From assembly GCA_910579215.1 (NCBI GenBank), contig CAJTTN010000001.1:186001-250000 (forward strand): a stretch of 64,000 bases of DNA, written 5' to 3'. Made by a program: the position numbers and the translations under genes. The DNA is from an uncultured Anaeroplasmataceae bacterium (GTDB lineage Bacteria > Bacillota_I > Bacilli_A > Acholeplasmatales > Anaeroplasmataceae). Below are positions 18,186 to 26,103 of the stretch, piece after piece (position 1 is the first letter of the stretch; each line of letters opens with the position of its first letter). Under the pieces are notes generated by a model, which was given only the letters and a program-made list of their open reading frames with translations, had not been told where the DNA came from and searched no databases.

Positions 18186-18824
18186 TTACCTCCTTTTTCG
18201 AGCTTCTAAGCGATAAATTGGTCCTAGCTTAGACCATTTTTCCTCAAATTCTGTCATTATATTATCTTCTAAAGCATCCTTATGTAGATCTAAAGAAATA
18301 TTAGAAAGAATCCAACCCTGTTCACTAAAAGATTGTAAAGAAAACTCAAATAGCTTCCGATTATCTGTTTTTTGAAATATTTCTCCTTCAGATTTTAATA
18401 TATAGGCATAGCTTTCTAAAAAGCTTTTATAGGTCAACCTTCGCTTTTGATGCGTTGATTTAGGCCATGGATCAGAAAAATTAATATATATTCTTGAGAT
18501 TTCAGCAGAAGAAAAATAATTCTTCAAATTAGAGGCATCAAGAACAACTAATTTTAAATTAGGGATAGTTTCATTTTCTATCTTTTCTAAAACTCGAAGG
18601 AGGACAGAATCATATTTTTCAATAGCTATATAATTAATATTTGGGTTGTTTTTAGCCATTTCATAAATAAACTTTCCTTTTCCACACCCAATTTCCATAT
18701 GAATCGGATAGGAATTTCCAAATACCTTTTCCCACTCCTTTATGTGCTCTTGAGGATTATCTATAAAATAAGTTTTGTTTTGTCTTAGCTTTTCTAAAGC
18801 ATTTTTTACTTTTCTTAAACGCAT
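18186..18824 (-). CDS. trmB: tRNA (guanine-N7-)-methyltransferase
   Basis: 212 residues. TrmB makes m7G46 in the variable loop of tRNAs. The SAM-binding motif is EIGCGKGKF (about 44-52) and the family signature FSDPWPKSTHQKRRL is complete (about 115-129). It starts 3 bp after the pepV stop (TAGTTTATG) without a clear ribosome site, so it is probably translated by coupling. It is 4 bp ahead of the peptidase E-PheA fusion gene. Confidence 0.95.
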   Translation of the reverse strand: MRLRKVKNALEKLRQNKTYFIDNPQEHIKEWEKVFGNSYPIHMEIGCGKGKFIYEMAKNNPNINYIAIEKYDSVLLRVLEKIENETIPNLKLVVLDASNLKNYFSSAEISRIYINFSDPWPKSTHQKRRLTYKSFLESYAYILKSEGEIFQKTDNRKLFEFSLQSFSEQGWILSNISLDLHKDALEDNIMTEFEEKWSKLGPIYRLEARKRR

Positions 18825-18827
18825 AAA

Positions 18828-20174
18828 CTATTTTGTAAGCTCGTATATTGCCTTTGCATAGATGAGAATTGCTTGCTTAAAATCCTCCAACAGCATATAT
18901 TCATTGGCAATGTGACATACATCCTCTCTTCCTGGAAGCATTGGACCATAAGCAACTGCATTCTTTATAAATTTTGCATAGGTCCCTCCCCCAATTGTCA
19001 TTGGCTGAGTTGCAGTATCCTTTGTAACCTCCTGATATACTTTCATTAAAGTTGAAACCAAAAATCCCTTTGGATCTACATAATGAAAGCCACCTGTACT
19101 TAAAATTTCTGTTTTATAATGATAAGCATCAGCAGCTATTTTAATTTTTTCTGCAACCACATTCTCTAAGCTTTCTTTAGGAATTCTGCAATCTATACCA
19201 ATCTTAAATTTTTTATCCTTTATTTGAATTAAGCCAACATTACTTGTAAGCTCCTTCATTTCCTCGTCATAAAAAGCATAATCAAGCTTTTTACCAAAAG
19301 GGTCAAAGGTTAAGTATTTTGTGAAAAATTCTGATAGCTTTGTTGGATAGACTTCTTGTAAGAATTCAAAAAGGATAAAGCCTGCATTTAAGCCCTTATG
19401 CGGTACCATTGCATGAGAAGCGATACCATAGGCAATATAAGTTTCTCCCTCTATTGTCCCCTTGTAGTTCTTCTTTTCTAAAAAGCTTAAATATTCCTGC
19501 TTTAAATCTCTACTTATTCTCATTTTAGCCATTGCAGGTACTACATTATAGCGATTTCCGCATTCGAAATCTAGTATAATTTCCGTTTCCTCAAGTGTCC
19601 CTAAAAAATTATAAGTCATATGTGACTTTTCTCCATAGATTAAAGGGAATTCTGCATCAGGAGAAAATCCAAATTCAGGTAATTCATGGGCTTTAAAGTA
19701 TTGCTGAAGACATCTAGAACCAGATTCTTCATCACATCCCATGATAAGACGCACCTTTTTATTAGGAACGAATCCCTGTTCCTTTAAAATTTTCATAGCT
19801 AAATAAGCAGCCACCAATGGACCCTTATCATCCATTGCCCCTCGGCCTATGAGCTTTCCATCTTCAATATGTAGAATAAATGGATTAGTATTCCAAGTCT
19901 GTCCTTCTACTGGAACAACATCTAAATGGGCAAGAATTCCTAGAATTTCCTTCCCCTTTCCAAACTCGATATGTCCAGCATAGTTTTTTTCATTTAAAAC
20001 TAAAAACCCATCCTTTTTTGCATATTCTAATATAAATTTTAAGGCATGCTTATTTTCTTCCCCAAAGGGAGCATCCTTTTTGGGGTCAAAATGGTCTAAT
20101 ACAGTTTTATAGGAGATTAGCTTAGAAAGTAAAAGCAGCCCCTCTTCTAAATATTTTTCAATTTTATATTCCAT
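18828..20174 (-). CDS. pepV: Dipeptidase PepV
   Basis: 448 residues from the chosen ATG at 20174, which has AGGAG about 10 bp upstream; an ATG six codons earlier overlaps that site. M20/M25 zinc peptidase of the PepV group, cleaving dipeptides in the cytoplasm. Metal ligands are visible in LAHLDVVP (first His and Asp), GAMDDKGP, and CDEESG, with a final His in the DVCHIANE block close to the C terminus. An intact lid domain lies between. It opens a three-gene unit with trmB and the fusion gene. Confidence 0.93.
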   Translation of the reverse strand: MEYKIEKYLEEGLLLLSKLISYKTVLDHFDPKKDAPFGEENKHALKFILEYAKKDGFLVLNEKNYAGHIEFGKGKEILGILAHLDVVPVEGQTWNTNPFILHIEDGKLIGRGAMDDKGPLVAAYLAMKILKEQGFVPNKKVRLIMGCDEESGSRCLQQYFKAHELPEFGFSPDAEFPLIYGEKSHMTYNFLGTLEETEIILDFECGNRYNVVPAMAKMRISRDLKQEYLSFLEKKNYKGTIEGETYIAYGIASHAMVPHKGLNAGFILFEFLQEVYPTKLSEFFTKYLTFDPFGKKLDYAFYDEEMKELTSNVGLIQIKDKKFKIGIDCRIPKESLENVVAEKIKIAADAYHYKTEILSTGGFHYVDPKGFLVSTLMKVYQEVTKDTATQPMTIGGGTYAKFIKNAVAYGPMLPGREDVCHIANEYMLLEDFKQAILIYAKAIYELTK

Positions 20175-20194
20175 ATTTTTTTCGCTCCTCAAAT

Positions 20195-20224
20195 GAAAAG
20201 GATTATTATCCTATGATAATAACC
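20195..20224 (-). terminator. Intrinsic terminator after the EIIB-like gene
   Basis: A stem of about 10 pairs (GGTTATTATC with GATAATAATCC, loop ATAG) is followed by TTTT on the minus strand. Confidence 0.55.
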
Positions 20225-20232
20225 TAATAAAA

Positions 20233-20604
20233 TTATTTTGTATGTAACAGATTTTTTATTTCCTTAGATATAGTTTCGGAATCATAAGGAAATAACATTT
20301 TAATCGTTTGATTGGTAATAAAAACACCCTTTGTGGAAAGCTCCTTCAAGGTATCAAAGGTTACTTTTTCTATATCCTCTACTTCAAGGATGACTCTACC
20401 ATTCATTGTCTTAGCATCTTTTACATTATCTATAGAACCAAGAGCTGTAAGCAGTTGGTGCATGAATTCTTGATTTATGCGAATTTTTGGTGTTCTTCTT
20501 TTTAAAAAAACGACTAGGCCTACAACACAAAGAATTAGCACAACTATTGCAATACAGCTTATTACAATAAGTGGTGTCATATTAAAACTAGCTAGTAAAT
20601 ACAT
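20233..20604 (-). CDS. Membrane-anchored, degenerate PTS EIIB-like protein
   Basis: 123 residues. A single membrane helix (about 9-34) and a basic stop-transfer KRR are followed by an approximately 80-residue domain (about 42-120) that resembles the EIIB domain of glucose-type phosphotransferase systems (FMHQLLTALGSIDNVKDA, then VEDIEKV, then a STKGVFITNQTIKMLF strand). The phosphorylated cysteine of the usual DACxTRLR block is absent, replaced in KDAKTMNGR. A phosphotransfer role is therefore unlikely; a structural or regulatory role is inferred. The gene stands alone with its own promoter and terminator. Confidence 0.65.
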   Translation of the reverse strand: MYLLASFNMTPLIVISCIAIVVLILCVVGLVVFLKRRTPKIRINQEFMHQLLTALGSIDNVKDAKTMNGRVILEVEDIEKVTFDTLKELSTKGVFITNQTIKMLFPYDSETISKEIKNLLHTK

Positions 20605-20625
20605 TTAAAACACATCCTTTGCTTA

Positions 20626-20654
20626 ATTATAAGTATTTCTTTTTAAAAATTCAA
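20626..20654 (-). promoter_or_regulatory. Sigma-A promoter of the EIIB-like gene
   Basis: TTGAAT and TATAAT on the minus strand with a 17-bp spacer, 22 bp before the start codon. Confidence 0.8.
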
Positions 20655-20734
20655 TCTTTTTCCTATATTTTTTGGCAATTGTCTAAGCATTTTTAAAGAT
20701 TGCATCATACCTTATGATAGGAGGTGAAATCATA

Positions 20735-21148
20735 ATGCCAATTGAAACTGTAAATGACTGCCTAGAATGCAATTATATTAAAGAAACTATAGCAAAGATT
20801 GATAAGCTTCAAAAAGAAGTTGTAACTGTTGGTGAAAATCGTTGTATCAGCTGTGATACTTCCTTATTTAATCCTGCAAATAATACAATTCCTGTAGCAC
20901 TTTATTGTCGCTGTGGAAACTTATTTACGGGTTTAACAGAAACAGCAGGAACTACAACATCCTTCTTTAGAATTGAATCTATCCGTTGTGGAAGGTTTGT
21001 AACACTTAGATTATTAGTTCAGGATGGAGATACTTTAACCGCAACTCTTAGAACTATGGTTCTTGATTTAGATGAGGTTAAGGGGATCCAATGCTTTGAG
21101 CCTATCACAGTAGAATTATGTACTTCAGCAATCACACCACAGGCCTAG
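20735..21148 (+). CDS. CotY/CotZ-like spore coat protein
   Basis: 137 residues from ATG 20735, chosen because AGGAGGTG lies 8 bp upstream; an ATG at 20714 precedes that site. It resembles the cysteine-rich outer-coat/exosporium proteins CotY, CotZ and ExsY: a conserved NYIKETIAKIDKLQKEV opening, NRCISC, LYCRCGNLFTG, SFFRIESIRCGRFVTLRLL and a closing QCFEPITVELC. Cysteines are in the family's typical spacing, expected to crosslink into a self-assembling lattice. It is one of three plus-strand genes here and converges with tgt, leaving one base between the two stops. A CATACCTTA motif lies 20 bp upstream. Similarity is by pattern, so homology should be confirmed. Confidence 0.75.
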   Translation: MPIETVNDCLECNYIKETIAKIDKLQKEVVTVGENRCISCDTSLFNPANNTIPVALYCRCGNLFTGLTETAGTTTSFFRIESIRCGRFVTLRLLVQDGDTLTATLRTMVLDLDEVKGIQCFEPITVELCTSAITPQA

Positions 21149-21149
21149 A

Positions 21150-22268
21150 TTATTTATAGCCGAATTTCTTAAAAAATTCCTTTTTAAAATCTAATAGACG
21201 ATCTTCTTTAATGGCTTCTCTGATTTGAGCCATTAATTTTTTTAAGAAGGCTAGATTATGCAAGGTCAATAAACGCATGCCTAAAATTTCTTCTGATTTT
21301 ATTAAATGATTTAAATAGCTTTTGCTGAAGGTTTTACAGCAATAGCACTCACACTCAGGATCAAGCGGGGAAAAATCTTCCTTAAGCGCTTGATTTTTTA
21401 CTTGTACCTTTCCATAGGAGGTAAATGCTGTCCCATGACGTGCATTTCTAGAAGGAAGGACACAATCAAACATATCTACTCCGTTCATAGAACCAATGAT
21501 TAAATCATCTGGAGAACCAACCCCCATAAGATATCTTGGCTTGTCCTTAGGCATAATGGTTTTAAGATATGCAAGCATTTCATACATTTCTTCCTTAGTT
21601 TCCCCTACAGATAACCCACCAATAGAGTAACCAGGGAAATCAATCTTCATTAGCTCATCAAGACAATATTTTCTTAGTTCTTTATTTCCAGCTCCTTGAA
21701 CAATCCCAAATAGAGCTTGTGTTTCAGGGTTTTTATGGGCAGCTTTTCCTCGTTTTGCCCAGCGAATCGTTCTATCTATAGAATCCTTTAAATAGGCATC
21801 ACTTGCATGAAAGGGAGGACATTCATCAAAGCTCATAATAATATCTGCACCTAAATTATTTTGGATAGCAATTGATTTTTCTGGAGATAAAAATAATTTT
21901 TCTCCAGATTTATGATGTCTAAATTCCACACCCTCTTCCGTTATCTTTCTAATTTTAGATAGAGAAAATACCTGAAATCCACCACTATCTGTCAATAGTG
22001 CATGCTGCCATTTCATAAACCCTCTTACTCCACCTGCCTTTGCGATAAGCTCATCTCCTGGCTGTAGCCATAAATGATAGGTATTGGCTAGGATTAAGCC
22101 ATCGCTCACTTCTTCAACCTCACTTGGGATGAGTGTTTTCACATTGGCCTTCGTTCCTACAGGCATAAATATTGGTGTCTCAAAATCACCATGTGGCGTA
22201 TGAAGAATTCCATATCGTGCTCCTGTTTGTTTACAAACATGCTTTAATTCATACCAAACTGCAGGCAT
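21150..22268 (-). CDS. tgt: Queuine tRNA-ribosyltransferase (TGT)
   Basis: 372 residues, standard bacterial length. TGT exchanges guanine 34 for preQ1 in tRNAs with GUN anticodons. Seen are the catalytic-pocket LTDSGGFQVFSLSK (about 91-104), MSFDECPP, GGLSVGET, and the zinc site CECYCC...H near 306-330. With queA 0.6 kb upstream on the same strand, it provides the last tRNA-level steps of queuosine synthesis; genes for preQ1 synthesis are not in the window. It starts 1 bp after the cyclophilin gene. Confidence 0.96.
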   Translation of the reverse strand: MPAVWYELKHVCKQTGARYGILHTPHGDFETPIFMPVGTKANVKTLIPSEVEEVSDGLILANTYHLWLQPGDELIAKAGGVRGFMKWQHALLTDSGGFQVFSLSKIRKITEEGVEFRHHKSGEKLFLSPEKSIAIQNNLGADIIMSFDECPPFHASDAYLKDSIDRTIRWAKRGKAAHKNPETQALFGIVQGAGNKELRKYCLDELMKIDFPGYSIGGLSVGETKEEMYEMLAYLKTIMPKDKPRYLMGVGSPDDLIIGSMNGVDMFDCVLPSRNARHGTAFTSYGKVQVKNQALKEDFSPLDPECECYCCKTFSKSYLNHLIKSEEILGMRLLTLHNLAFLKKLMAQIREAIKEDRLLDFKKEFFKKFGYK

Positions 22269-22269
22269 C

Positions 22270-22776
22270 TTAAATCAACTCCATTTTTTCTATTATTACA
22301 GCAGATAAGGGCTTATCCTGAAAATCCACCGCAACACTAGCAATTGCATCTACAATTTCAATTCCCTCAATACAAGCTCCAAAGGCAGCATAGGCTCCAT
22401 CTAGATGAGGAGCATCCTTATGCATAATAAAAAATTGTGAGCTAGCTGAATTTTGCATCATACTTCTAGCCATAGAGATTACACCACGCGTATGCTCTAA
22501 AGGGTTAGAAAAACCATTGGCGCTAAATTCTCCTTCTATTTTTTCTTTAGATCCCCCTACTCCTGTGCCTAATGGATCTCCACCTTGAATCATAAATCCT
22601 TCTATAATTCTATGAAAGGTAAGACCATTATAAAATCCTTCTTGTACTAAATTTATAAAATTTTTGACCGTTTTTGGGGCTACTTCGGGAAATAATTCTA
22701 ATAGAATCGTTCCCAATTTTTTTATCGTTATGGAAACTTTAGGATTATTTTCATTTAAAAATTCTTTATAATTCAT
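22270..22776 (-). CDS. Peptidyl-prolyl cis-trans isomerase, cyclophilin type
   Basis: 168 residues with a complete cyclophilin fold: VKNFINLVQEGFYNGLTFHR (about 40-59), GFMIQGGDPLGTG, SMARSMMQNSASSQFFI and AAFGACIEG. No signal peptide, so it acts in the cytoplasm on proline peptide bonds in folding proteins. It lies 1 bp ahead of tgt and may be coupled to it. The family is clear; the in vivo clients are unknown. Confidence 0.93.
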   Translation of the reverse strand: MNYKEFLNENNPKVSITIKKLGTILLELFPEVAPKTVKNFINLVQEGFYNGLTFHRIIEGFMIQGGDPLGTGVGGSKEKIEGEFSANGFSNPLEHTRGVISMARSMMQNSASSQFFIMHKDAPHLDGAYAAFGACIEGIEIVDAIASVAVDFQDKPLSAVIIEKMELI

Positions 22777-22819
22777 ATCTATTCTTCTTTCTAATTTTTT
22801 TTAAAAATTCTTTTGTTAA

Positions 22820-22848
22820 ACAAAAATAAAGAAAGGCTTTTCAACCTT
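22820..22848 (-). terminator. Probable terminator after queA
   Basis: A six-pair stem AAGGTT/AGCCTT with a GAAA tetraloop is followed by TCTTTATTTTTG on the minus strand; the T-tract is interrupted. Confidence 0.45.
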
Positions 22849-22883
22849 AAGAACAAAGTTTAGTAAACCTAACTTCATGACTA

Positions 22884-23906
22884 TTATTTAATGAACATCG
22901 AGTCTCCAAAGGAGAAAAATCTATAATTTTCCTTCACAGCCTCTTTGTAAGCCTTTAAGATAAATTCTCTTCCTGCAAAAGCACTTACTAACATGATAAG
23001 TGTTGATTTAGGCAAATGAAAATTTGTAATTTGTGCTTGAACGACCTTAAATTTATAGCCTGGATATATGAAAATGTCAGTTGTTCCACAGCATTTTTTA
23101 AAGCCATTTTGATAAGCAGATTCCAAGGTTCTAGTTGAGGTAGTTCCAACAGCTATAATCCGTTTCTTTTTTTGGATTGCTGAATTTAAGGCATCTGCTG
23201 CTTGTTGGGAAATCTCATAATACTCTTCATGCATAACATGATTTGTAAGGTCCTCCTCCTCAACAGGTCTAAAGGTACCTAATCCTACATGTAGAGTTAT
23301 AAATATGAGCTCAACCTTTTTTTCCTGCAAGCGTTTAAGAATTTCTTCGGTAAAATGGAGACCTGCTGTAGGAGCTGCTGCTGATCCTGGATGCTTGGCA
23401 TACACCGTTTGATAGCGATTCTTGTCCTCTAGCTTTTCATGAATGTAAGGAGGTAATGGCATTTGACCTAAGGCATCTAATATTTCCACTAGAATTCCTT
23501 CATATAAAAGCTCAAATTTACAAATTCCCATATCTTCTTTGGCAACACAACGTGCTCTAAGCCGTCCATCGCCAAAAAAGACAACTGTTCCAACCTTAAC
23601 TCTTCTTTGTGGCTTTGCTAGAGTTTCCCAGCAATTTTCTCCTAAATCCTTTAACAATAAAACCTCAATGACTGCCTGGGTATCTTCCTTATTTCCTATC
23701 AATCTTGCAGGAATAACCTTTGTATCATTAAATACTAACACGTCATGCTCATCTAGCATATTGACAATCTCTGTAAATTGATGGTGCTCAATCGTCTGAT
23801 CTTCTTTATCTAAAACCATAAATCTTGATTCGCTTCGCTCCTTTAAAGGCGTTTGTGCGATGAGCTCTAATGGCAATTCATAATCGTAATCTGTCGTTTT
23901 TATCAT
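22884..23906 (-). CDS. queA: S-adenosylmethionine:tRNA ribosyltransferase-isomerase
   Basis: 340 residues, the normal length. QueA transfers and isomerises the ribose of SAM onto preQ1 in tRNA to give epoxyqueuosine. Conserved blocks include DYELPLELIAQ at the start, SRFMVLD, FNDTKVIPARL, HPGSAAAPTAGLHFTE (about 172-187), THVGLGTFRPV-like HVGLGTFRPV and TNFHLPKSTLIMLVSAF. It overlaps ruvB by 4 bp, giving the common ruvA-ruvB-queA order. Confidence 0.97.
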   Translation of the reverse strand: MIKTTDYDYELPLELIAQTPLKERSESRFMVLDKEDQTIEHHQFTEIVNMLDEHDVLVFNDTKVIPARLIGNKEDTQAVIEVLLLKDLGENCWETLAKPQRRVKVGTVVFFGDGRLRARCVAKEDMGICKFELLYEGILVEILDALGQMPLPPYIHEKLEDKNRYQTVYAKHPGSAAAPTAGLHFTEEILKRLQEKKVELIFITLHVGLGTFRPVEEEDLTNHVMHEEYYEISQQAADALNSAIQKKKRIIAVGTTSTRTLESAYQNGFKKCCGTTDIFIYPGYKFKVVQAQITNFHLPKSTLIMLVSAFAGREFILKAYKEAVKENYRFFSFGDSMFIK

Positions 23907-24910
23907 CCAAATAACCCCTTTAAAAATGGTATACCCAATTCTTGATAAGCGCGCTCTGTGGCAATTCTTCCTCTACTAGAGCGTTTGATATAGCCCTCCT
24001 GTAAAAGATACGGCTCGTAAACATCCTCAATCGTAGAAACCTCCTCCGAAATGGTTGCAGCAATAGATTCCACACCTACAGGTCCACCCTTAAAGGTTTG
24101 TATGATAGCCTTTAAATATCTATGATCTGTATAGTCTAATCCATTTTTATCAATGCCCAGCTTTTTCAATGCTTCAATACAAATAGGAAGTGTAATTAAA
24201 CCCTCATTCTTTACATCCGCAAAATCTCTTACACGACGAAATAATCGGTTTGCAATACGAGGTGTTCCTCTGCTTCGGCTAGCAAGCTCAACTAAAGCCT
24301 CCTCATCCATATGTGCTCCATAAACATTGGAGGTTCTACTTACGATTTGCTTAAGCTCCTCTAGAGTGTAATATTCTAATCTAAGAACGACACCAAATCG
24401 ATCTCTTAAGGGGGCAGAAAGATCACCAAATCGAGTAGTTGCACCTACAAGAGTAAAAGGCGGTAAATCTACGCGTATGCTTTTTGAATTAGAATCTTTT
24501 CCTACCATTATATCTAAAACATAGTCCTCCATGGCACTATAAAGTACCTCTTCTACAAAGCGAGGTAGTCTATGAATCTCATCTATAAATAAAACATCTC
24601 CCTCATTTAAAGTAGAAAGAACAGCAGCTAAATCGCCACTTCTTTCTATGGAAGGTCCAGAAATAACCTTTAAATTTGTACCAAGCTCATTGGCAATAAT
24701 TTGGGCTAGGGTTGTTTTTCCAAGTCCTGGAGGTCCATAGAGTAAGACATGGTCTAAGGATTCATTTCGCTTTAAGGCAGCTTGAATATAAACCTCAAGC
24801 ATTTCCTTTGCTGAAGCTTGTCCAATATATTCCTTTAAGTATTGTGGACGTAAGGAAAGTGTATCCTCTTCCTCCACAATTTTTGGACTAACGATTCTTT
24901 CGTCTTCCAT
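23903..24910 (-). CDS. ruvB: Holliday junction branch migration helicase RuvB
   Basis: 335 residues. The AAA+ motor that, with RuvA, moves Holliday junctions during recombinational repair. Walker A GPPGLGKTT (about 60-68), Walker B LFIDEIHR (about 106-113), sensor 1 VGATTR, arginine-finger APLRDRFG and the C-terminal winged-helix (about 255-335) are all present. It is 10 bp after ruvA and overlaps queA by 4 bp. Confidence 0.98.
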   Translation of the reverse strand: MEDERIVSPKIVEEEDTLSLRPQYLKEYIGQASAKEMLEVYIQAALKRNESLDHVLLYGPPGLGKTTLAQIIANELGTNLKVISGPSIERSGDLAAVLSTLNEGDVLFIDEIHRLPRFVEEVLYSAMEDYVLDIMVGKDSNSKSIRVDLPPFTLVGATTRFGDLSAPLRDRFGVVLRLEYYTLEELKQIVSRTSNVYGAHMDEEALVELASRSRGTPRIANRLFRRVRDFADVKNEGLITLPICIEALKKLGIDKNGLDYTDHRYLKAIIQTFKGGPVGVESIAATISEEVSTIEDVYEPYLLQEGYIKRSSRGRIATERAYQELGIPFLKGLFG

Positions 24911-24920
24911 CCTAATTCAC

Positions 24921-25478
24921 CTACTTTACTAAAGTCTTTAAGGCCTGCTTTACTAAAGCTCCTTCATCTAAGGTTTGATCTAGCTTAGGTAATACCTTAG
25001 TTATTTCCTTTTTATTATAGCCTAAAGCCAACAGGGCCTGCTCCACATCCTCAAGCTTACTATTCTTTACGATAAGCTCTTCACCTAAGGATAATTTACC
25101 CTGAAGGTCTAAGATGATCTGCTGGCTAGCCTTTGCGCCAATCCCAGGAAATTTTCTTAAATATGTATCATTTCTAGACTCAATCGCTTTAACAATTTCA
25201 TTCACTGTACCTGTCGCTAAAATGGAAAGTGCACTCTTAGGACCAATGCCACTAACTGAAATTAATTTTAAAAAAAGGTCCTTTTCATCCTCTGATAGAA
25301 AGCCATACAAATCTAACGTATCTTCTCTTACATACTGATAAACATAAACCTTATATTCCTTATTTAAAGAAAAACTATAAGGGTTACTTACAATTAATAA
25401 GTACCCTATCCCTTGATTTTCTATTATGATATTTTTAGGAGTAATTTTAGTAATTACACCTTTAATATAGCCATACAT
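24921..25478 (-). CDS. ruvA: Holliday junction DNA-binding protein RuvA
   Basis: 185 residues from ATG 25478. Three consecutive possible starts (TTG, ATG, ATG) follow AAAGGTG; the last gives the best spacing and the canonical opening MYGYIKG. Domain I is an OB fold (1-63), domain II has the helix-hairpin-helix pairs VSGIGPKSA and FPGIGAKAS, and domain III (about 137-185) is the RuvB-binding three-helix module. It targets RuvB to four-way junctions. Confidence 0.96.
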   Translation of the reverse strand: MYGYIKGVITKITPKNIIIENQGIGYLLIVSNPYSFSLNKEYKVYVYQYVREDTLDLYGFLSEDEKDLFLKLISVSGIGPKSALSILATGTVNEIVKAIESRNDTYLRKFPGIGAKASQQIILDLQGKLSLGEELIVKNSKLEDVEQALLALGYNKKEITKVLPKLDQTLDEGALVKQALKTLVK

Positions 25479-25510
25479 CATCAATCACCTTTATATATCA
25501 TATCATATTC

Positions 25511-25550
25511 TCCAAAAAAAAGAAAGAAAAAAGGCACATAAAGTACCTTT
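25511..25550 (-). terminator. Intrinsic terminator after the LysM gene
   Basis: An 8-pair stem AAAGGTAC/GTGCCTTT with a five-base loop and a following T-rich tract on the minus strand. It separates the LysM gene from ruvA. Confidence 0.8.
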
Positions 25551-25568
25551 ATATGAAAAATTATCAAT

Positions 25569-25958
25569 CTATTTTCTTATAGAGCCTCGTGGTGGCAAAA
25601 TGCCTGGATAGGGTCTTCCTTTTGGACGCTCTTGAACAGGAGGTTGAGGATTTATTCTTTCCTGCATAGGGGGAGCTAAAGGAGCTATTACTGGTTGTGT
25701 ACTAGTCTCTATAGGCTTTGGCTTTTCTTCGTAAATTTCATTCACCTTAGGGTAATATTTTTGTACGAAACTTTCTGTATTATCTAGAATTTGTTCAATT
25801 TCATTATTGATTAGAGGAATCTTAATTTTCATACCAGTTTGAATATTATATAAATCGGTTATATGTAGGTTAACTCCCTGGATTTCCTTTAATTCTAAGT
25901 GGTACATATTTAAAATATCATGTATGGTTTCCCCATTTTTTACTATATGCTCAAGCAT
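25569..25958 (-). CDS. LysM-domain protein, possibly spore-related
   Basis: 129 residues. One LysM domain at about 3-49 (HIVKNGETIHDILNMY ... YNIQTGMKIKIP) is followed by a proline-rich low-complexity tail (about 85-129). There is no signal peptide, which is typical of coat-associated LysM proteins such as SafA-like assembly factors and unlike secreted wall hydrolases. LysM binds N-acetylglucosamine polymers. The start follows GGTGAT. A sigma-E-like promoter lies directly upstream. The sporulation link is inferred from topology and promoter only. Confidence 0.7.
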   Translation of the reverse strand: MLEHIVKNGETIHDILNMYHLELKEIQGVNLHITDLYNIQTGMKIKIPLINNEIEQILDNTESFVQKYYPKVNEIYEEKPKPIETSTQPVIAPLAPPMQERINPQPPVQERPKGRPYPGILPPRGSIRK

Positions 25959-25971
25959 GCTATCACCAATA

Positions 25972-26000
25972 TACTATATGCAAGAGGAAAAAGAAATATT
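25972..26000 (-). promoter_or_regulatory. Sigma-E-like promoter of the LysM gene
   Basis: On the minus strand AATATT and CATATAGTA are separated by 14 bp, close to the sporulation sigma-E consensus (ATATT, 14 bp, CATACANT). The predicted start would leave a leader of only about 8 nt. No TTGACA-type alternative is apparent. Confidence 0.4.
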
Positions 26001-26036
26001 TTAAATTATTATTTATCTTTTTTAAGTTTCTTTTCT

Positions 26037-26065
26037 TTGACTATTTTTTAAATTAATTATATAAT
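26037..26065 (+). promoter_or_regulatory. Sigma-A promoter of the giant coiled-coil gene
   Basis: TTGACT (26037-26042) and TATAAT (26060-26065) with a 17-bp spacer, about 38 bp before the start codon. Confidence 0.85.
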
Positions 26066-26103
26066 AGATTGCGTAATAAAAAGTTTGAAAGGAGATGGAT
26101 GTC

